Positions 1 through 11,387 of a stretch of DNA of 64,000 nt are shown in pieces. This DNA comes from Aspidiotus rigidus. Taxonomy: Eukaryota > Arthropoda > Insecta > Hemiptera > Diaspididae. Location: positions 12,625,501-12,689,500 of the forward strand of contig JAVHKY010000054.1 of NCBI GenBank assembly GCA_035079385.1. Direction: 5' to 3'. The notes under the pieces were generated by a model, which saw nothing but the letters and a program-made list of their open reading frames with translations, searched no databases and was not told the DNA's origin. Both the position numbers and the translations under genes were made by a program. Numbering within the stretch: position 1 is the stretch's first letter; the number at the start of each line of letters is the position of its first letter.

Positions 1-79
1 AGGGCTTGTATATGAAACCTTGATTTTATCGAATTCTGCCTTGACGGACTCCGGCCCTTTCTCTGAAAGTTCCAGGATA

Positions 80-284
80 GAGGGTCGAGAATGACGAGTC
101 CACTACATTCTGGAATAAGGATGCAAGGAAAACACTCAGTTTCTTTAGTTTTGAGTCTTCCTGTAGATTTTACAGTGAAATTTAGTAAAATTTACAGAGA
201 GAGGCAAAATTTAAGGAATTGAATTTTTCCCTTGCGTCGTTCTTATTATTCCAGAATGTAGCGGACTCATCATTCTCGACCCTC
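80..284. repeat. Foldback MITE
   Basis: The first and last roughly 40 bases are inverted copies: the left arm begins GAGGGTCGAGAATGACGAG and the right arm ends CTCATCATTCTCGACCCTC. About 120 bases of AT-rich loop lie between the arms, with no coding capacity. The size and structure fit a non-autonomous DNA transposon. No clear target-site duplication was found, so the superfamily is not assigned. Confidence 0.7.
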
Positions 285-1937
285 CTCGCACCCTTCTAAA
301 TTCATGTAAAATTCTCTTGTTCTTTGGTCTGTTTTTTACATTTTTTAAAATATAATCTTCCTCATTCTCAGTGAAACTTACTATAAGTATCGTCCGGCGC
401 TTTCATCTTCTTCGCCTCTATTTCATCCCGTAGTTGAATTTTCGTTTACGACCGTTCGTCGATATATCGTATATTACCGAAACAAGAAATTGAACGTTCG
501 TTACACGCCGACAATTCAGTGAGACAATGACCGAAATAAAATTAATCGTCTTTTGAGAAAGTTGTAAAGCTGCCTTTTAGTTGGTCAATAAAATTTACTA
601 ATGTGAAGATAGAAAATTATTATCAATTAAATAATGTTCGTATTAACGGTTACACAACTAGTAAAGTCATTTATAGCGTTCTCGTAAACAACAAGATAAC
701 GGTTGTGCTCGTCGACACTTAAAGTGGTAGAAATATACAGCTTGATTATATCAGCTCGTCTTTGTTTTTATGAAAGTGCAGTTACGATTATGAGCGTTTC
801 AGTCGAGCTTTTAGGGAAAATATTTAAAATGATGAGCGCTCATCGTTCTTCCCACATTCTTATTGTAATTTACTATATATATGTGCAGGAACTTATCTTT
901 GGTTGATATTGTTTTTTGAATTCGACGAACGATGTCGCTGTTTGAGCATGGCGTAGAAGATGTGATCATTCATTTTAGAAAGAGTCATTTTTGTCACACC
1001 GATGTCTAAGTGGTCAAGATTTACACTTTCTTTACTTGAATAATGTTCGTGTTTAATCGTATATCACATAAGAACGTTTTCTCCAGCAATTAATTTTGTA
1101 TAATGGTAATTAAGAACCTCCTCACGTAGCAGATGACAGAAATTTGAAATTACGTTGCATCCAAAGTAGTACTCAAGAGAGTAAAGAAATGCAAAAATGG
1201 TTGAAAATTACTCACGAGAGTAAGGAATTGCAAAAATAAATAACAACCTTCCCGATAAACCAGATCGACTAGTTATCTCAGTTGATTTTGAGTAAATGTT
1301 GACCAAAAATAGAATGAGGGGGCGCTCTGATGAGTGACTAATAACAGACCAACTTTTTCAGTCGATTTACTTCCGCTCTTCCCTACCATATTTAGACCTC
1401 ATTTAAAGCAATTTGACAACTTTTTGAATGAAAAAATTAGTCGATCTGAAGGTGATGTGAGTACCATAAAATTGTCTATCCTCAGTCATTGGCCATTCTT
1501 CCTCTGCAATTGACTATATTTTGACGATTTGTGACCAAAAAAGAGTCGATTTCTAGGGAACCTTGACGATATAAAATATTTTCTCATAGTCAATATTTAA
1601 TCATTGTCAACAAACCACCATAATTAGAATTCTTCTGACGAAAAAGATTGGTAGATTTCTGGGCAATGTAGACGATTATAAAATAGTCTGCTTTAGCCTA
1701 TATTCAAGCGATATTAACGGACCACTACAAATAGACCTCTTTTGACAAAGCAGAACAATCAAGTTTTGGGCAATAGAGACGCAATAAAACGGTCTATAGT
1801 TAGATGATATTAACAGACCACCATTTTCGACAGGAAAAACCAGTCCATATCTAAGGCTTCTCATGTGACAGAAGAGAGAAATGAAGATAGCATTCTCGTT
1901 AGCAGGATTATATCGAGAGGAGGGATTTTTGTCTAAA
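285..1937. other. Non-coding stretch with degenerate repeats
   Basis: No gene is recognised. From about 1260 to 1870 there are diverged, roughly 100-130 base repeats built around phrases such as 'gaccaa', 'tcgatttctgg' and 'gacgattataaaa'. Related phrases recur at 5090-5600 and 9120-9250, so this is probably an old dispersed or tandem repeat flanking the mitochondrial insertion. Bases 285-1259 show only AT-rich sequence with short chance ORFs. Confidence 0.5.
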
Positions 1938-2066
1938 ATTACAATATTAATTAGTATACCTTCAATTATTTATGGACAATGTTCAGAAATTTGTGGAATT
2001 TATCATGGATTTATACCAACTAAAATTGAATCATTTAATTTAAATGATTTTTTAAAATGAATCTAA
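1938..2066 (+). pseudogene. COX2: Nuclear mitochondrial insert: C-terminus of COX2
   Basis: Read in an invertebrate mitochondrial code, this stretch encodes the C-terminal end of cytochrome c oxidase subunit II. It includes the CuA-site motif GQCSEICG (cysteines at codons 1980-1982 and 1992-1994) and ends NDFLKWI followed by TAA at 2064-2066. The tryptophan is a TGA codon at 2058-2060, which would be a stop in nuclear code, so this is mitochondrial DNA and not a nuclear gene. Upstream similarity to the COX2 frame reaches back to about 1938 and then stops abruptly, so only the last ~40 codons are present. The copy is clearly non-functional in the nucleus. An assembly join to true mitochondrial DNA is unlikely, because a nuclear Tigger element is inserted in the same segment. 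Confidence 0.85.
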
Positions 2067-2749
2067 ATATTATATGTATCTATTTATTTAAATTTAACTT
2101 ATAAAATTCGTACATTATTACGTAATTTTAATTTTAAATTTAATTATTATAATTTAATTGATATAATATAATAATAATTATTATTCTTCATCAATTTATT
2201 ATTTATAAATCAATTTTTATCAATTTAATTTATGTTAATTTTGTTATTTAAATAAACTCTTTAAAAATTATTTTTTAATAATTTTCTTATTTGTCATAAA
2301 TAAACCTAATAATTTTCTATTGATTGAATGTAAAATTGAACAAACAAATGAAAAATATCATTCTTGTTCAATATAATTATTTAAAATCATTGAAATGATT
2401 AAATAATTAATTCTCATTTAAAGGATCAAATGTGTTAAATAAATTGAATGATATAAAAAGTTATTTAGTTTCAATTTTTTTAATCGTTTTATAATAATTT
2501 TTATTGAAAATTAATATAAATATTATTTTTATTAAATAAATGATTCTGAAAAAAAAATTAATAATTTTGATTAAATCAACTATATCAAGAAAATTTAAAT
2601 AAGATCTTTATTTTTTCAAAATAATATTATATTATAAACTTCTTGAATAAAGTTGTGATTTAATTTCAAAAAATAAAATTGATATAAAATTTAAATTAAA
2701 AAAAAAATTATATTTAATAATTATTCCTGTTGGAACTCCTTAAATTGAA
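2067..2749 (+). pseudogene. NUMT continuation: COX2-ATP6 interval and start of ATP6 remnant
   Basis: About 680 bases of extremely AT-rich sequence run from the COX2 stop to the Tigger insertion. The length suits the insect interval holding tRNA genes, ATP8 and the first half of ATP6. Near the right end, bases 2700-2743 read IIPVGTP, matching the conserved P-x-GTP segment of ATP synthase subunit 6. I could not delimit ATP8 or tRNAs with confidence, and several indels or stops are evident. The assignment of the interval is an inference from colinearity and the ATP6 motif. Confidence 0.6.
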
Positions 2750-2751
2750 TA

Positions 2752-4914
2752 CAGTAAAACCTCCATTAACGGCCCCCTCCTAATAGCGATTTCCTCTGAA
2801 TAACGGTCAATTTTTCTGGTCCCTTCGAGTATTATGGAAGGAATACATTGTAACCCCCATATAACGACCGTTCTAAATAGCAGTCAAAAACTTTTATAAA
2901 ATATGCTTGAAAGTGCGTATTTTATGACTAATCGCGAGCAAGTACATACGTAGGCATGTAAGGATGAGATAAGGAAAGTAACTATGTATGAATATGTAGG
3001 TATGTATGTAGTTTCATCACAAAGAGATGTTGCAGTATATTTCGTGTTTGATACATTGCATTGTATCATTCCTTGAAGTGTTGCCGTACGTTGTATGCTC
3101 CTTACCTGATCTAACCTATTTCACATTGTGTACAATGACTTCGAAACGTAAACATTTAACTTTGGCCGAAAAAGTAGAGGTGCTTGATGTTCACGAAAAA
3201 GAAAATTTAAGTTGTCGTGCTCTTGCGGAGAGATTTCAAGTGGGGCGAACACAAGTCCAAGATCTTTTGAAAAATAAAGAAAATGTGTTAAAGTTGTGGT
3301 GTTCGCATGGAAATTCCGATCGAAAACAAGTGAAGACGAGGAAGACTGATTTTTTAGCTGTTAACGAACTTGTCTACGAATGGTTTTGTGTAGCCCGAGC
3401 CAAAAATATTCCCACGTCCGGTCCTATGTTACAACAGAAAGCATTGGAAGTTGCTGAAAAACTCGGCGTAAGTGAATTTAAAGCATCTAATGGGTGGTTA
3501 CAAAAATTTCGACTGCGATACAATATTGTTTTCAAAGTGATCAATGGTGAAAGTAATGACGTTGATCAAGAAGTTGTGCAAGAGTGGAATTTGAAACTGA
3601 AAATTTTGTGTCAGTCATACGAACCGCGGGACATTTATAATTTGGACGAAAGTGGTTTATTTTTTCGAGTGCTTCCGAATAAAACATTAGCTTTAAAAAA
3701 TGAGCGGTGTACATCCGGGAAGAAATCAAAGGAACGTTTAACTGTGATGCTGTGTTGTAACATGATCGGTAATTTTGAAACACCATTAGTTATAGGAAAG
3801 TCAAAGAAGCCACGGTGCTTTAAGAATGTTGACATAAATAGCCTCGGTGTGCAATGGGTTGCCAATAAAAAAGCTTGGATGACTCAGGTGGTGATGACCG
3901 ATTGGTTGCTTGCTTTTGATAGAAAAATGAAAAAGGAAAAACGGAACATAATCCTCTTCTGTGATAATGCATCTTCTCACCCAGATCTGCATCTGAAAAA
4001 CATTAAACTGGCGTTTTTTCCACCGAACACGACCTCTTGCTGCCAACCATTGGATCAAGGGATAATTCAAAATTTTAAAATCCACTATAGACGATTGTTG
4101 TTAACTCGAATTGTGTCGCTAATTGATAAAATTTCGTCTGCTGATGAACTTGCTCGATCTGTTAACGTGTTAGATTCTGTAATCTGGATTAGAACTGCTG
4201 TTCAGCGAATGACACCTACATGTGTCGAGAAATGTTTCAAAAAAGCAGGTTTTGACGTCCCAACTTTTTCAGAAGATAATGATACGGCTGCTTCTATACT
4301 TCCATTGGACAATGATGAATTGATGCAACGTTTACCCCCCGACATGAGAAGTGAAGACTTCTTTACCTTTGATGATGATCTGCATACCGAGGCTACTTCT
4401 GACAATATTTCATCATTGATTCCACGCCCTGATGATGACAATTCCACTGATGAGGATGAACAAGCAGAAAGTACTAATGACTCTGAGCCCCCTCCAACCT
4501 TGCCTGAAGCTATGGAGTTCCTTTCTAAATTAAACACTTTTGCGCTTCATCAAGGTGATGGAGAAGCAGTACAGCAATTGAAAGATCTTCAAATACGCCT
4601 TGAAAGGAATTCGGTTTTTCAAAAGAAGAAACAAAGTTCGCTGACACAATATTTTAGACCTGTGTAAATGTTTAATTGACGTTTTTTAATATGTACAGAA
4701 TACTGCATGTACATATCACACCTACACTTACTGTATACGTACCTATGTATTTCAAATTTGATTAAAAGAAAAAAGAAAGAAGAAAAAAAACTCTCAATAG
4801 CGGTCACTTCTTTTGGCGCCCTCCAATTACCGGCCCCTCCCTAATAGCGATTTCCTCTAAACAACGGTCATTTTTTCTGGTCCCTTCGATGTCCGTTATT
4901 TGGAGGTTTTACTG
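2752..4914 (+). mobile_element. Tigger/pogo-type DNA transposon, apparently full length
   Basis: The element is 2163 bases long with terminal inverted repeats: left CAGTAAAACCTCCATTAACG, right the reverse complement of CAGTAAAACCTCCAAATAAC. It is flanked by the TA duplication expected of the Tc1/mariner/pogo superfamily (2750-2751 and 4915-4916). Subterminal sequence of about 55 bases containing 'aatagcgatttcctct' occurs near both ends in direct orientation (about 2790 and 4840). It carries one long ORF for a CENP-B-like DDE transposase. The insertion lies inside mitochondrial-derived DNA and interrupts the ATP6 remnant. Confidence 0.93.
3135..4667 (+). CDS. Tigger/pogo transposase (CENP-B N-terminal, DDE_1 superfamily)
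   Basis: This 510-residue ORF encodes a cut-and-paste transposase that would bind the element's terminal repeats and act in the nucleus. Residues ~1-55 form a psq/CENP-B-type helix-turn-helix (KRKHLTLAEKVEVLD), and ~70-135 form a second CENP-B/Tc5-type HTH (GPMLQQKALEVAEKLG). Residues ~165-330 form the DDE_1 catalytic core, with acidic residues at D171 (NLDESG), D277 (FCDNAS) and D307 (PLDQG). The last pair is separated by 29 residues, as in Tigger. The C-terminal ~100 residues are acidic and end with QSSLTQYFRPV. I chose the ATG at 3135 (MTSKRKHL) over the upstream in-frame ATG at 3027, because the family protein starts just before the KRK box. No stop or frameshift is visible, so the protein could be functional. 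Confidence 0.9.
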   Translation: MTSKRKHLTLAEKVEVLDVHEKENLSCRALAERFQVGRTQVQDLLKNKENVLKLWCSHGNSDRKQVKTRKTDFLAVNELVYEWFCVARAKNIPTSGPMLQQKALEVAEKLGVSEFKASNGWLQKFRLRYNIVFKVINGESNDVDQEVVQEWNLKLKILCQSYEPRDIYNLDESGLFFRVLPNKTLALKNERCTSGKKSKERLTVMLCCNMIGNFETPLVIGKSKKPRCFKNVDINSLGVQWVANKKAWMTQVVMTDWLLAFDRKMKKEKRNIILFCDNASSHPDLHLKNIKLAFFPPNTTSCCQPLDQGIIQNFKIHYRRLLLTRIVSLIDKISSADELARSVNVLDSVIWIRTAVQRMTPTCVEKCFKKAGFDVPTFSEDNDTAASILPLDNDELMQRLPPDMRSEDFFTFDDDLHTEATSDNISSLIPRPDDDNSTDEDEQAESTNDSEPPPTLPEAMEFLSKLNTFALHQGDGEAVQQLKDLQIRLERNSVFQKKKQSSLTQYFRPV

Positions 4915-4916
4915 TA

Positions 4917-5030
4917 TAATAAATCTAATATTTTTATGATTAGTAGTATATGTTCATTTATTGAATAATTTTATTATTAAGAATATTAATTTTTAATTTT
5001 TAAATTTTATTTTAAATATCTTTATTTATC
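4917..5030 (+). pseudogene. ATP6: NUMT right part: decayed ATP6 remnant
   Basis: This sequence continues the mitochondrial insert on the right side of the Tigger element. Joined conceptually to the left side, it prolongs the ATP6 reading beyond the GTP motif. Degraded similarity to the conserved segment around 'SNFIRP' is visible near 4955-4985, with frameshifts and stops. Composition changes sharply to ordinary nuclear sequence at about 5030, which I take as the end of the insert. Identification depends on position and weak similarity. Confidence 0.5.
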
Positions 5031-6171
5031 TGCGAGTTTGCGAGCAATGTGATAGATGATTCATTCCTAGGAAATCGGCTGGAAATTTTGGGCAAAAATG
5101 AGTGACCACGGTTTGCACGAGAATAGACCAAAAAAAAAGAGTAAAACTATTGGTAGATGTTGAGGAAAAATCTACTCAAAATGGATCAAGGTATCTCCCA
5201 AAATATCTGCCCAGAAATCGACTAGAAATTTTAGTCAAAATTGAGTGATAAATGCAATATCAATTTTCGACTAAGAAACGAGGGAAACTTCCATTTTGTA
5301 TTGACAATTTTAACGACCAAAAAATTGTTCGAAATGTATTCCGCATAGTGATCAAAAATCAACTAAAAATATGATCAAAATTTAGTAGGAATAATATCAG
5401 ACCAACAATCAACTGAAATGAATAGACAAAATTTGGTCGATTCATTTCAAAAATTTACTAAAAATCAACCATTTTCTGATGGTACCATAATATTTGGTCT
5501 TTTTTCAGTCATACGACCAAAAACCAACCAATGTCGACCATATAGTGATGGTCGATTTGGTTTATCGGGTTTATTTCTGAACGTTAGAAAGAAAAATATG
5601 ATTTTCATAAAAACCTTGCTGGTGCTAGATGTTAAACTTATTACTCTATAATTTCTTATTTCTTTTTTGTTTCACTTTTTGTAACTTCTGAGATTTTGCT
5701 CTGTTCCGGAATTTCTTAGTTTCCTATTATCAAATTAAAAATTTTAGACAGAGGATTAACAAGGATATCTTTGGAAGCTTTGAGGAAATTATTTTCCACT
5801 TGATCTGGTCCAGGAGATTTATTTGCTTTATCTCTACATCCATTATTTTTGGTTCCTCTTCCTCATTAAAGTTAGTGAGCTACTCTCGTGCGTTATCCCT
5901 AAATGTCCCAGTTTGAAATTGGGTCGCTATCCCTAATATTTCTTACCTATTCGATGTCAACATCCCTTTTTCGTCCTTCATCTCTAGTATGAAGTTCCTC
6001 CCTGTACTTATTTATTTCTGCATTTTCTTTGTTGAGCCACTATCCTCAATTATTTCTTTAATTTTTGTCTCATCATATGTGGTCAAATCTTTTCTGATTT
6101 CTTTTCAATCAACTTTTGCAGGTCACAAAGCTCAGTTTTCTCTTTTCTAATCTGTATTGTTTCTTTCGACT
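5031..6171. other. Non-coding stretch
   Basis: No gene is recognised. Bases 5090-5600 contain the same degenerate 'gaccaaaa / tcgactaaaa' repeat vocabulary seen at 1260-1870, on the other side of the mitochondrial insert. The 77-residue ORF at 5418-5651 lies in this repeat and resembles no known protein. Confidence 0.5.
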
Positions 6172-6528
6172 TATGTTTCATATCTTTTGTCTCACCGTAC
6201 CCCTTATTTGAAAATTCGCGAGTACCCCCCCTTCTCCCCCCCGCCCAAGATCGAACGTGCGCGTGCAAATGTATACCTCGTGGGTGATTCAAAAATTTGA
6301 GAGTACAGCCCACCCGTGTGCGCGTCCGCTTTCAAATGTAAGTGAGCCCTACGAAAGCTGATAGCTCAAAATATTTCTCATACCAGACTTGAACGACACC
6401 GAGAAAGGGGACGAACGAGCGGAGTGAGTGATCGATAGCCCAAAATATTTTATATCAGACTTATGCTAAATCAAGACAGGGGGCGAACGAGCGGAGCGAG
6501 TGATAAAATATAAGAGACATGAAACATG
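6172..6528. repeat. Short copy of the CATG-ended repeat family
   Basis: The unit starts TATGTTTCATATC and ends with its near inverted complement GACATGAAACATG. Inside are 'aaaattcgcgagtacccc', 'cgtgggtgattcaaaaat' and two copies of a 'gaacgagcggagcgagtg' segment. The same blocks recur in the long array at 58154-59706 and at about 62489, so this is a short member of that dispersed family. There is no coding capacity. Confidence 0.6.
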
Positions 6529-9500
6529 ATCTTTATTTATTTGGCTAAAACATTATTATAAAGTGACACATTCAAAAAAAAAAGTGCCGCAACCCACAAA
6601 ATTATGCTACCAATGCCTGGAACCAGCCGGAGCCGTTTTGGAGTCAAAATTGAGCCTTTTCCAAAAATTAGTGTGCACCGAGATCAGAAATAGCCACTAT
6701 GGCTCAATTGTGCCACACCTGACAACACTGAAATGTCCAACATAAGATATTTGTATAACGGCATATTTATTTCTAGTGCTTCCAAATGTGGAGCTCCGTT
6801 ATGTCTGACGACGTCCGAGACCAGTTTCATCCACTGTCTTCTCCTTTGGCTAGTATAGCAAACTAGTCTGAAGTAGTTCTCAAGCATCAGACGTCATGGA
6901 TCAATATTCTAGTATGCTATACTAAGAAATTCATCGACGGAAGAAGAAAAGGACTGGTTTGGAGCCGTCCACTTCTCTAGCTAGTTTAGTCCATCATCTT
7001 CTTCTTCTTCAGTATAATGCACTAGGAATTGGCAGAAGAGGAAGAAGTTATCAAACCAGCTTCGTAGCCTATTTTGGAAGTGTCGCAGAGTACATGTAAT
7101 ACATAGAGGCGTGCACTGAGCCTGTTCTAGGACTCAGTATCCATAATTTTCCGCTGTATCATGGGTCAATTCTTTGCTCCATTCTCTACACGCCTCCCAG
7201 ACTTGCTGCAGCCATCACTGGGAAATCATTCCCAGTGGACCAAGGACACATTGAATGTATGATGAAAGACCTTCCATGGTTGGTATTTCAGCAGCCGATA
7301 AAGCAGGCATGGATATGGATATGAGGCAGTATACCATCAATAGAGCCTCTTAAATCCAATGCCTCCAAACCAATGATAGCAACTCCAACATGCACTCCTT
7401 TAATTGCCGCTTTGATGTAAACAATCTAAAATACTGATTCTATGGAATTTCTTCTTTTTAAGGATGATAAAAAATGTAGGTCATAAAATCTAAAATCCAA
7501 ATGATAGGCTTCTGTGCTTTGATTTCCTTTGGTTGATACTTGTCTGTCAACTTTTCCGCAAGGTTTGAAAGTTCACGCAAGATGGGTAAAGATATCAATT
7601 TTATTTAGAAAACCTCCCTCGTAATTTCGCCGTTCAATTGTTTACAAACATTTCAACGGGTAAATCGACCCTAATTATTTTTTATTTAACGAGGAAATGG
7701 CGACAATCGCTTGCCGTGGGTACCGGTAGTTTTCATCTACGTGAAGATGGCGATGACGTGACAGATTCTGTGTCATTGAATAGCGGTTAGTTAGGACAAG
7801 TCATTAATATTCATTCGAGAACACCCAAGAAATAAGTAGAAATGAGAATTCGCCAAGTCGCAAATGTAATTTATTTACACCCTTTAGCGGCGGACGCGAG
7901 ACGCGATGATAACCTGCTACTCGCTATCCCTTCTTCGATGGGTTTCACCTTATGTCGGAAGAAAACACGCGAAGAAAGAAGGAATTCCTTTGGCGTTCGA
8001 AAATATTTCGATGCAATTCCCAAGGCCAATCACGATATAGAATTCTTACTAATCTGTTTCTTTTTCTTTTTACTATAAGAGAAGGGAGTCGAGGACTCAT
8101 TTCACGCTTCTTAATTATGACGATTGTATCGAGAAAGCTTTCAGGAAAAGTAAACACTATACATGTCATTCACGTAAGTTACTTTTCGAATAAATTTATT
8201 CGAGAGTTTAATTTTAAATATTCAAGAGTCGCCCAATTTTTCGGATTACACAGTGCAGTGCGCGTCTTTCCATCGACCTGTTCTCTCTTCAAAGTTGTGC
8301 TTAACTACACAACGTGTACTGATAAAGGATATCGTTAGTGCACACCGTGTAGGGGTGGCATTATATGAGGTGGAGGACTTTCTAGGTAGAGCGATAGCTC
8401 GGTGACGAAATCGTCGAAACGAGTACTAATTAAAAATTTTACACTCGCTATTATACAGTTCAAAATGTTTTGAAATTTAAATTTTCCTACACAAATGTAA
8501 ACATTCATAAAACCGGAAAATGAAATAAGTCCACGGATTTTAATGCCGGTTTTAAAACGTAAAAAGGTTTTAAATAATTCAGAGTCGCTTTGAAATTAAC
8601 GGCGCGAATGTAGCCCCATCTTCTCGAAACGCGATGCTAGAATTTGCATACACGCGAAAAGCGCGGAATATTTTTCACACATATACGTTGATACTATTAG
8701 ATGATTGCTTCATCTTGAATGTTTTCATTTATGGTACATCTCACACCCACGAGTGGTCATTTTCAAGGTAGAAAACTTGTGGTCCACGCGTATCGAGAAG
8801 TGGGAAAATGGTTCGAGAAGGATTAATTTTACATGTTTTATACCACTTTGAAAAAGGTATCTCTCCTCTCGTAGGTATCTTGATTACATTTTATTATGTT
8901 GAAATTTAATTAAATGTTTTGTCTCGCTTTCACCTTTCGCGCGAATGATCGCTAAAAAAAGGGTTCTCATTAAAAGTTTTTTCGTGGATATGCGCAATGC
9001 CAATGTCAACATACACAATTGTAAGAATAAAAAAAGGAGGGGTATCAGTTAAACAATTTGTTCCTTGTTCGTTAAACGATCCCTGTTTTTTTTTTTAGTT
9101 TTGGAATCATGTGTGGAAAGGTTTCTCCTGATGAAATAAGTCGAGTTTACCTTATCAACCGTCGATTTGCTGACAATTCTACCGAAAATCGACTCAAAAT
9201 CAACTGAAAATTCAAATTGACTTCTCAAGTATTGATTGAAATGAAGTTGAGACATCACACTGTGCTCCGCCATATTGTACTAGATAAAGCCCTCAGTAGT
9301 TGAGGGCTCTTTGATTATACATTAACATGGATTACCAGCGCGTTATCAAAAAACAGCATGACTGAAGGAGCCCCGTTTAGGCAATTAGACGTACTGCTTG
9401 GTTGCAACCTAATGCTACCAAAAAACTACTGCCGCTAATTTCCTCGCCGGTTATCGAGCATTCTTCTTCTTTGTGTGATATTTGTACCGCGTGAAAGGCG

Positions 9501-10225
9501 ACTATTACAGGTCAATGTCTTTGAAAAGAGGCGTATTCAGTTTGATTGTAAACAAAATGCAACCCGTATGCACATTTAAGAATACATAGGATGCGGAACC
9601 GGATGACGTCACCTGGTTCCGATTTTACATTGTTTTTAATGGAGATCAGCTGATGTAGCGCTCTGTTGTTTACATTGAGCTAACCACACTTCTTTTTATA
9701 TACCTTGGTTCAGGTAACTGTTACGACAATGTAATCAAACTTATCTAGTGGACGAACACTTTACTCTGCTCTAGTCTATATTACGCAGCAATTTATACAT
9801 ATGTAGTCGAAGTGAGGGCTGTATTCGTGTTTGGATTCATGAATGGACAGCCTTATCTAGTCGTTACGTCATCATTCATTTTTACAGTTCCCTATTCAGG
9901 AGAGGAACTTGTACAATTAGTGAAGTTATTTTGCATCTCTTGATAGTGCTGAGGGAAGTCTAACGATAAATGATGAAGTGGTGAGTAAATATGGCGGTCT
10001 ATGTCTTATTGTTGCGGACAAAACCAAGATCAGTTCTTTCTTGTGATAAAGAGTAATTATTATATCTCAAATGTTTAGGTACATCTTTGTGTAAGAATAG
10101 AGAGAACAACAAGTATAACATATTTTCATGTACGATATAATCAAACTCTACAACAGTTGTGTGGAGTATTTATAAGTGTAAATAATGGTAATACGACAAA
10201 AATCAATTTTAAAACTGCTTTCTAT
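6529..10225. other. Long stretch without recognised genes
   Basis: Only short ORFs are present and none resembles a known family. Small features: a perfect 8-base hairpin (agccctca / tgagggct, 9288-9308), and 9120-9250 with 'tcgactcaaaatcaactg' phrases related to the degenerate repeats at 1.3 and 5.1 kb. The ORFs at 7842-8338 overlap one another and lack domain or compositional support. Confidence 0.5.
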
Positions 10226-10920
10226 TACACTACTGAACAAATTTCAAATTTTTTAAATGAACATGAACTATCTAAGGAGTTTCTAGAAGTATTTTTCACG
10301 CTGAACACTATGCCGTTGACCCACATCGGAGTTCCGAGTAGTTCGCGTTTGAAAATTAAAAAATCGCCAAAAACTGTACCTGTGTAACACGGCATCATAT
10401 CAAAAACAGAATAATGCGGTATGTTCCACAGCACGAAAATGTAGTTTGAACCTTACTCTATAACATATTTAAGATCAAGAATAATCGCACAATTCTTGGA
10501 GCAGTTATGAACAATATTGTACAAGACTATTTTCACCTTCAAATGCGGGGAAACACGCGATTCTACGTCGCGACGCGAGGACGTACATTGCCCCGCGTTC
10601 AAAGCTGAAAATAGTCTTGTACAAATATTGTTCATATCTGCTTGAAGAATGGAGCGATTATTCTAAATCGTAAATATGTTGTATAGCAAGGTTCAAACTA
10701 CATTTTTATGTGGTTGAACATACCTCAGTATTCTGTTTTTACTGTGGTATTGCATTTTGGAAGTACAGTTTTCGGCAATTTTTGAATTTTCAAACGCGAA
10801 TTACTCAAGACTCCAATGTGATAGCGAAAAACAATCAACGGCATAGTGTTCAGCGTGAAAAATACTTTTAGAAACTTCTTGGATAGTTCATGTTCATAAG
10901 ATGCTGTTCAGTAGTGTTAT
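10226..10920. mobile_element. Foldback element, ACACTACTGAACA ends
   Basis: The left end begins TACACTACTGAACA and the right end finishes TGTTCAGTAGTGTTA. The arms remain complementary over most of the ~695 bases, including 'tttctagaagtatttttcacg' against its inverse. The loop near 10540-10600 is GC-rich and contains cgcgacgcgagg. A second member with the same ends lies at 26647-27039. No protein is encoded; this is a non-autonomous snapback element of unassigned superfamily. Confidence 0.75.
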
Positions 10921-10944
10921 CATTTTCTTTCCAACGAGCCTAAT

Positions 10945-11065
10945 TCCAGAGTCGAAATTTTTCGAAGTCCCTCTCCTATCATCTCGAGAGTCGAAATTTT
11001 TCCAAGTCCCTCTCCTATCATATATGGCTCGAGAGTCGAAATTTTTCCAAGTTTTTTGCTGGACG
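10945..11065. repeat. Short tandem repeat, three ~47-base units
   Basis: Three head-to-tail copies of a unit with 'gagtcgaaatttttccaagt' and 'ccctctcctatcat' lie here. The same unit is embedded in the arrays at 58.7-59.5 kb, and related pieces appear near 21170 and 44530-44650. It is part of a dispersed repeat and non-coding. Confidence 0.65.
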
Positions 11066-11387
11066 GCGGACGGTGCACGGAAAGCCCCCCATAAAACAGG
11101 TTCCCTGTTAAAACAGATCTGAAAAAAGAATGAATACAATCTAGAAACACAATTCATGAAGAAGGAGTAAACTTATCGCGTCAATAAAATGATCCCCACT
11201 TAAATTAAATTAAATCCCCAATTGCGCATTAGGGATCTTGGAATTCCGGTTGTCGCTGTTGATGAGTGAAACACCTCCAGCCTCCTCTCCCGTGGCTATA
11301 TGGAAGCCGATCCTAAAGGATATTTTCAATGCTTTCCGCGATTTCTTCCCTAGAGTAACTTACTCGTATAGTACAGGCAGTAAGGCA

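Noticed and set aside
2067..2700. Mitochondrial tRNA-Lys or tRNA-Asp between COX2 and ATP6
   Set aside because: AT-rich stems can be drawn in several ways and I found no convincing anticodon arm.
7842..8338. Overlapping ORFs of 78 and 128 residues
   Set aside because: No conserved domain; frames overlap on both strands in AT-rich sequence.
9288..9308. Perfect hairpin followed by a few T residues, like an intrinsic terminator
   Set aside because: Eukaryotic DNA without an adjacent gene; an 8-bp stem of this kind occurs by chance.
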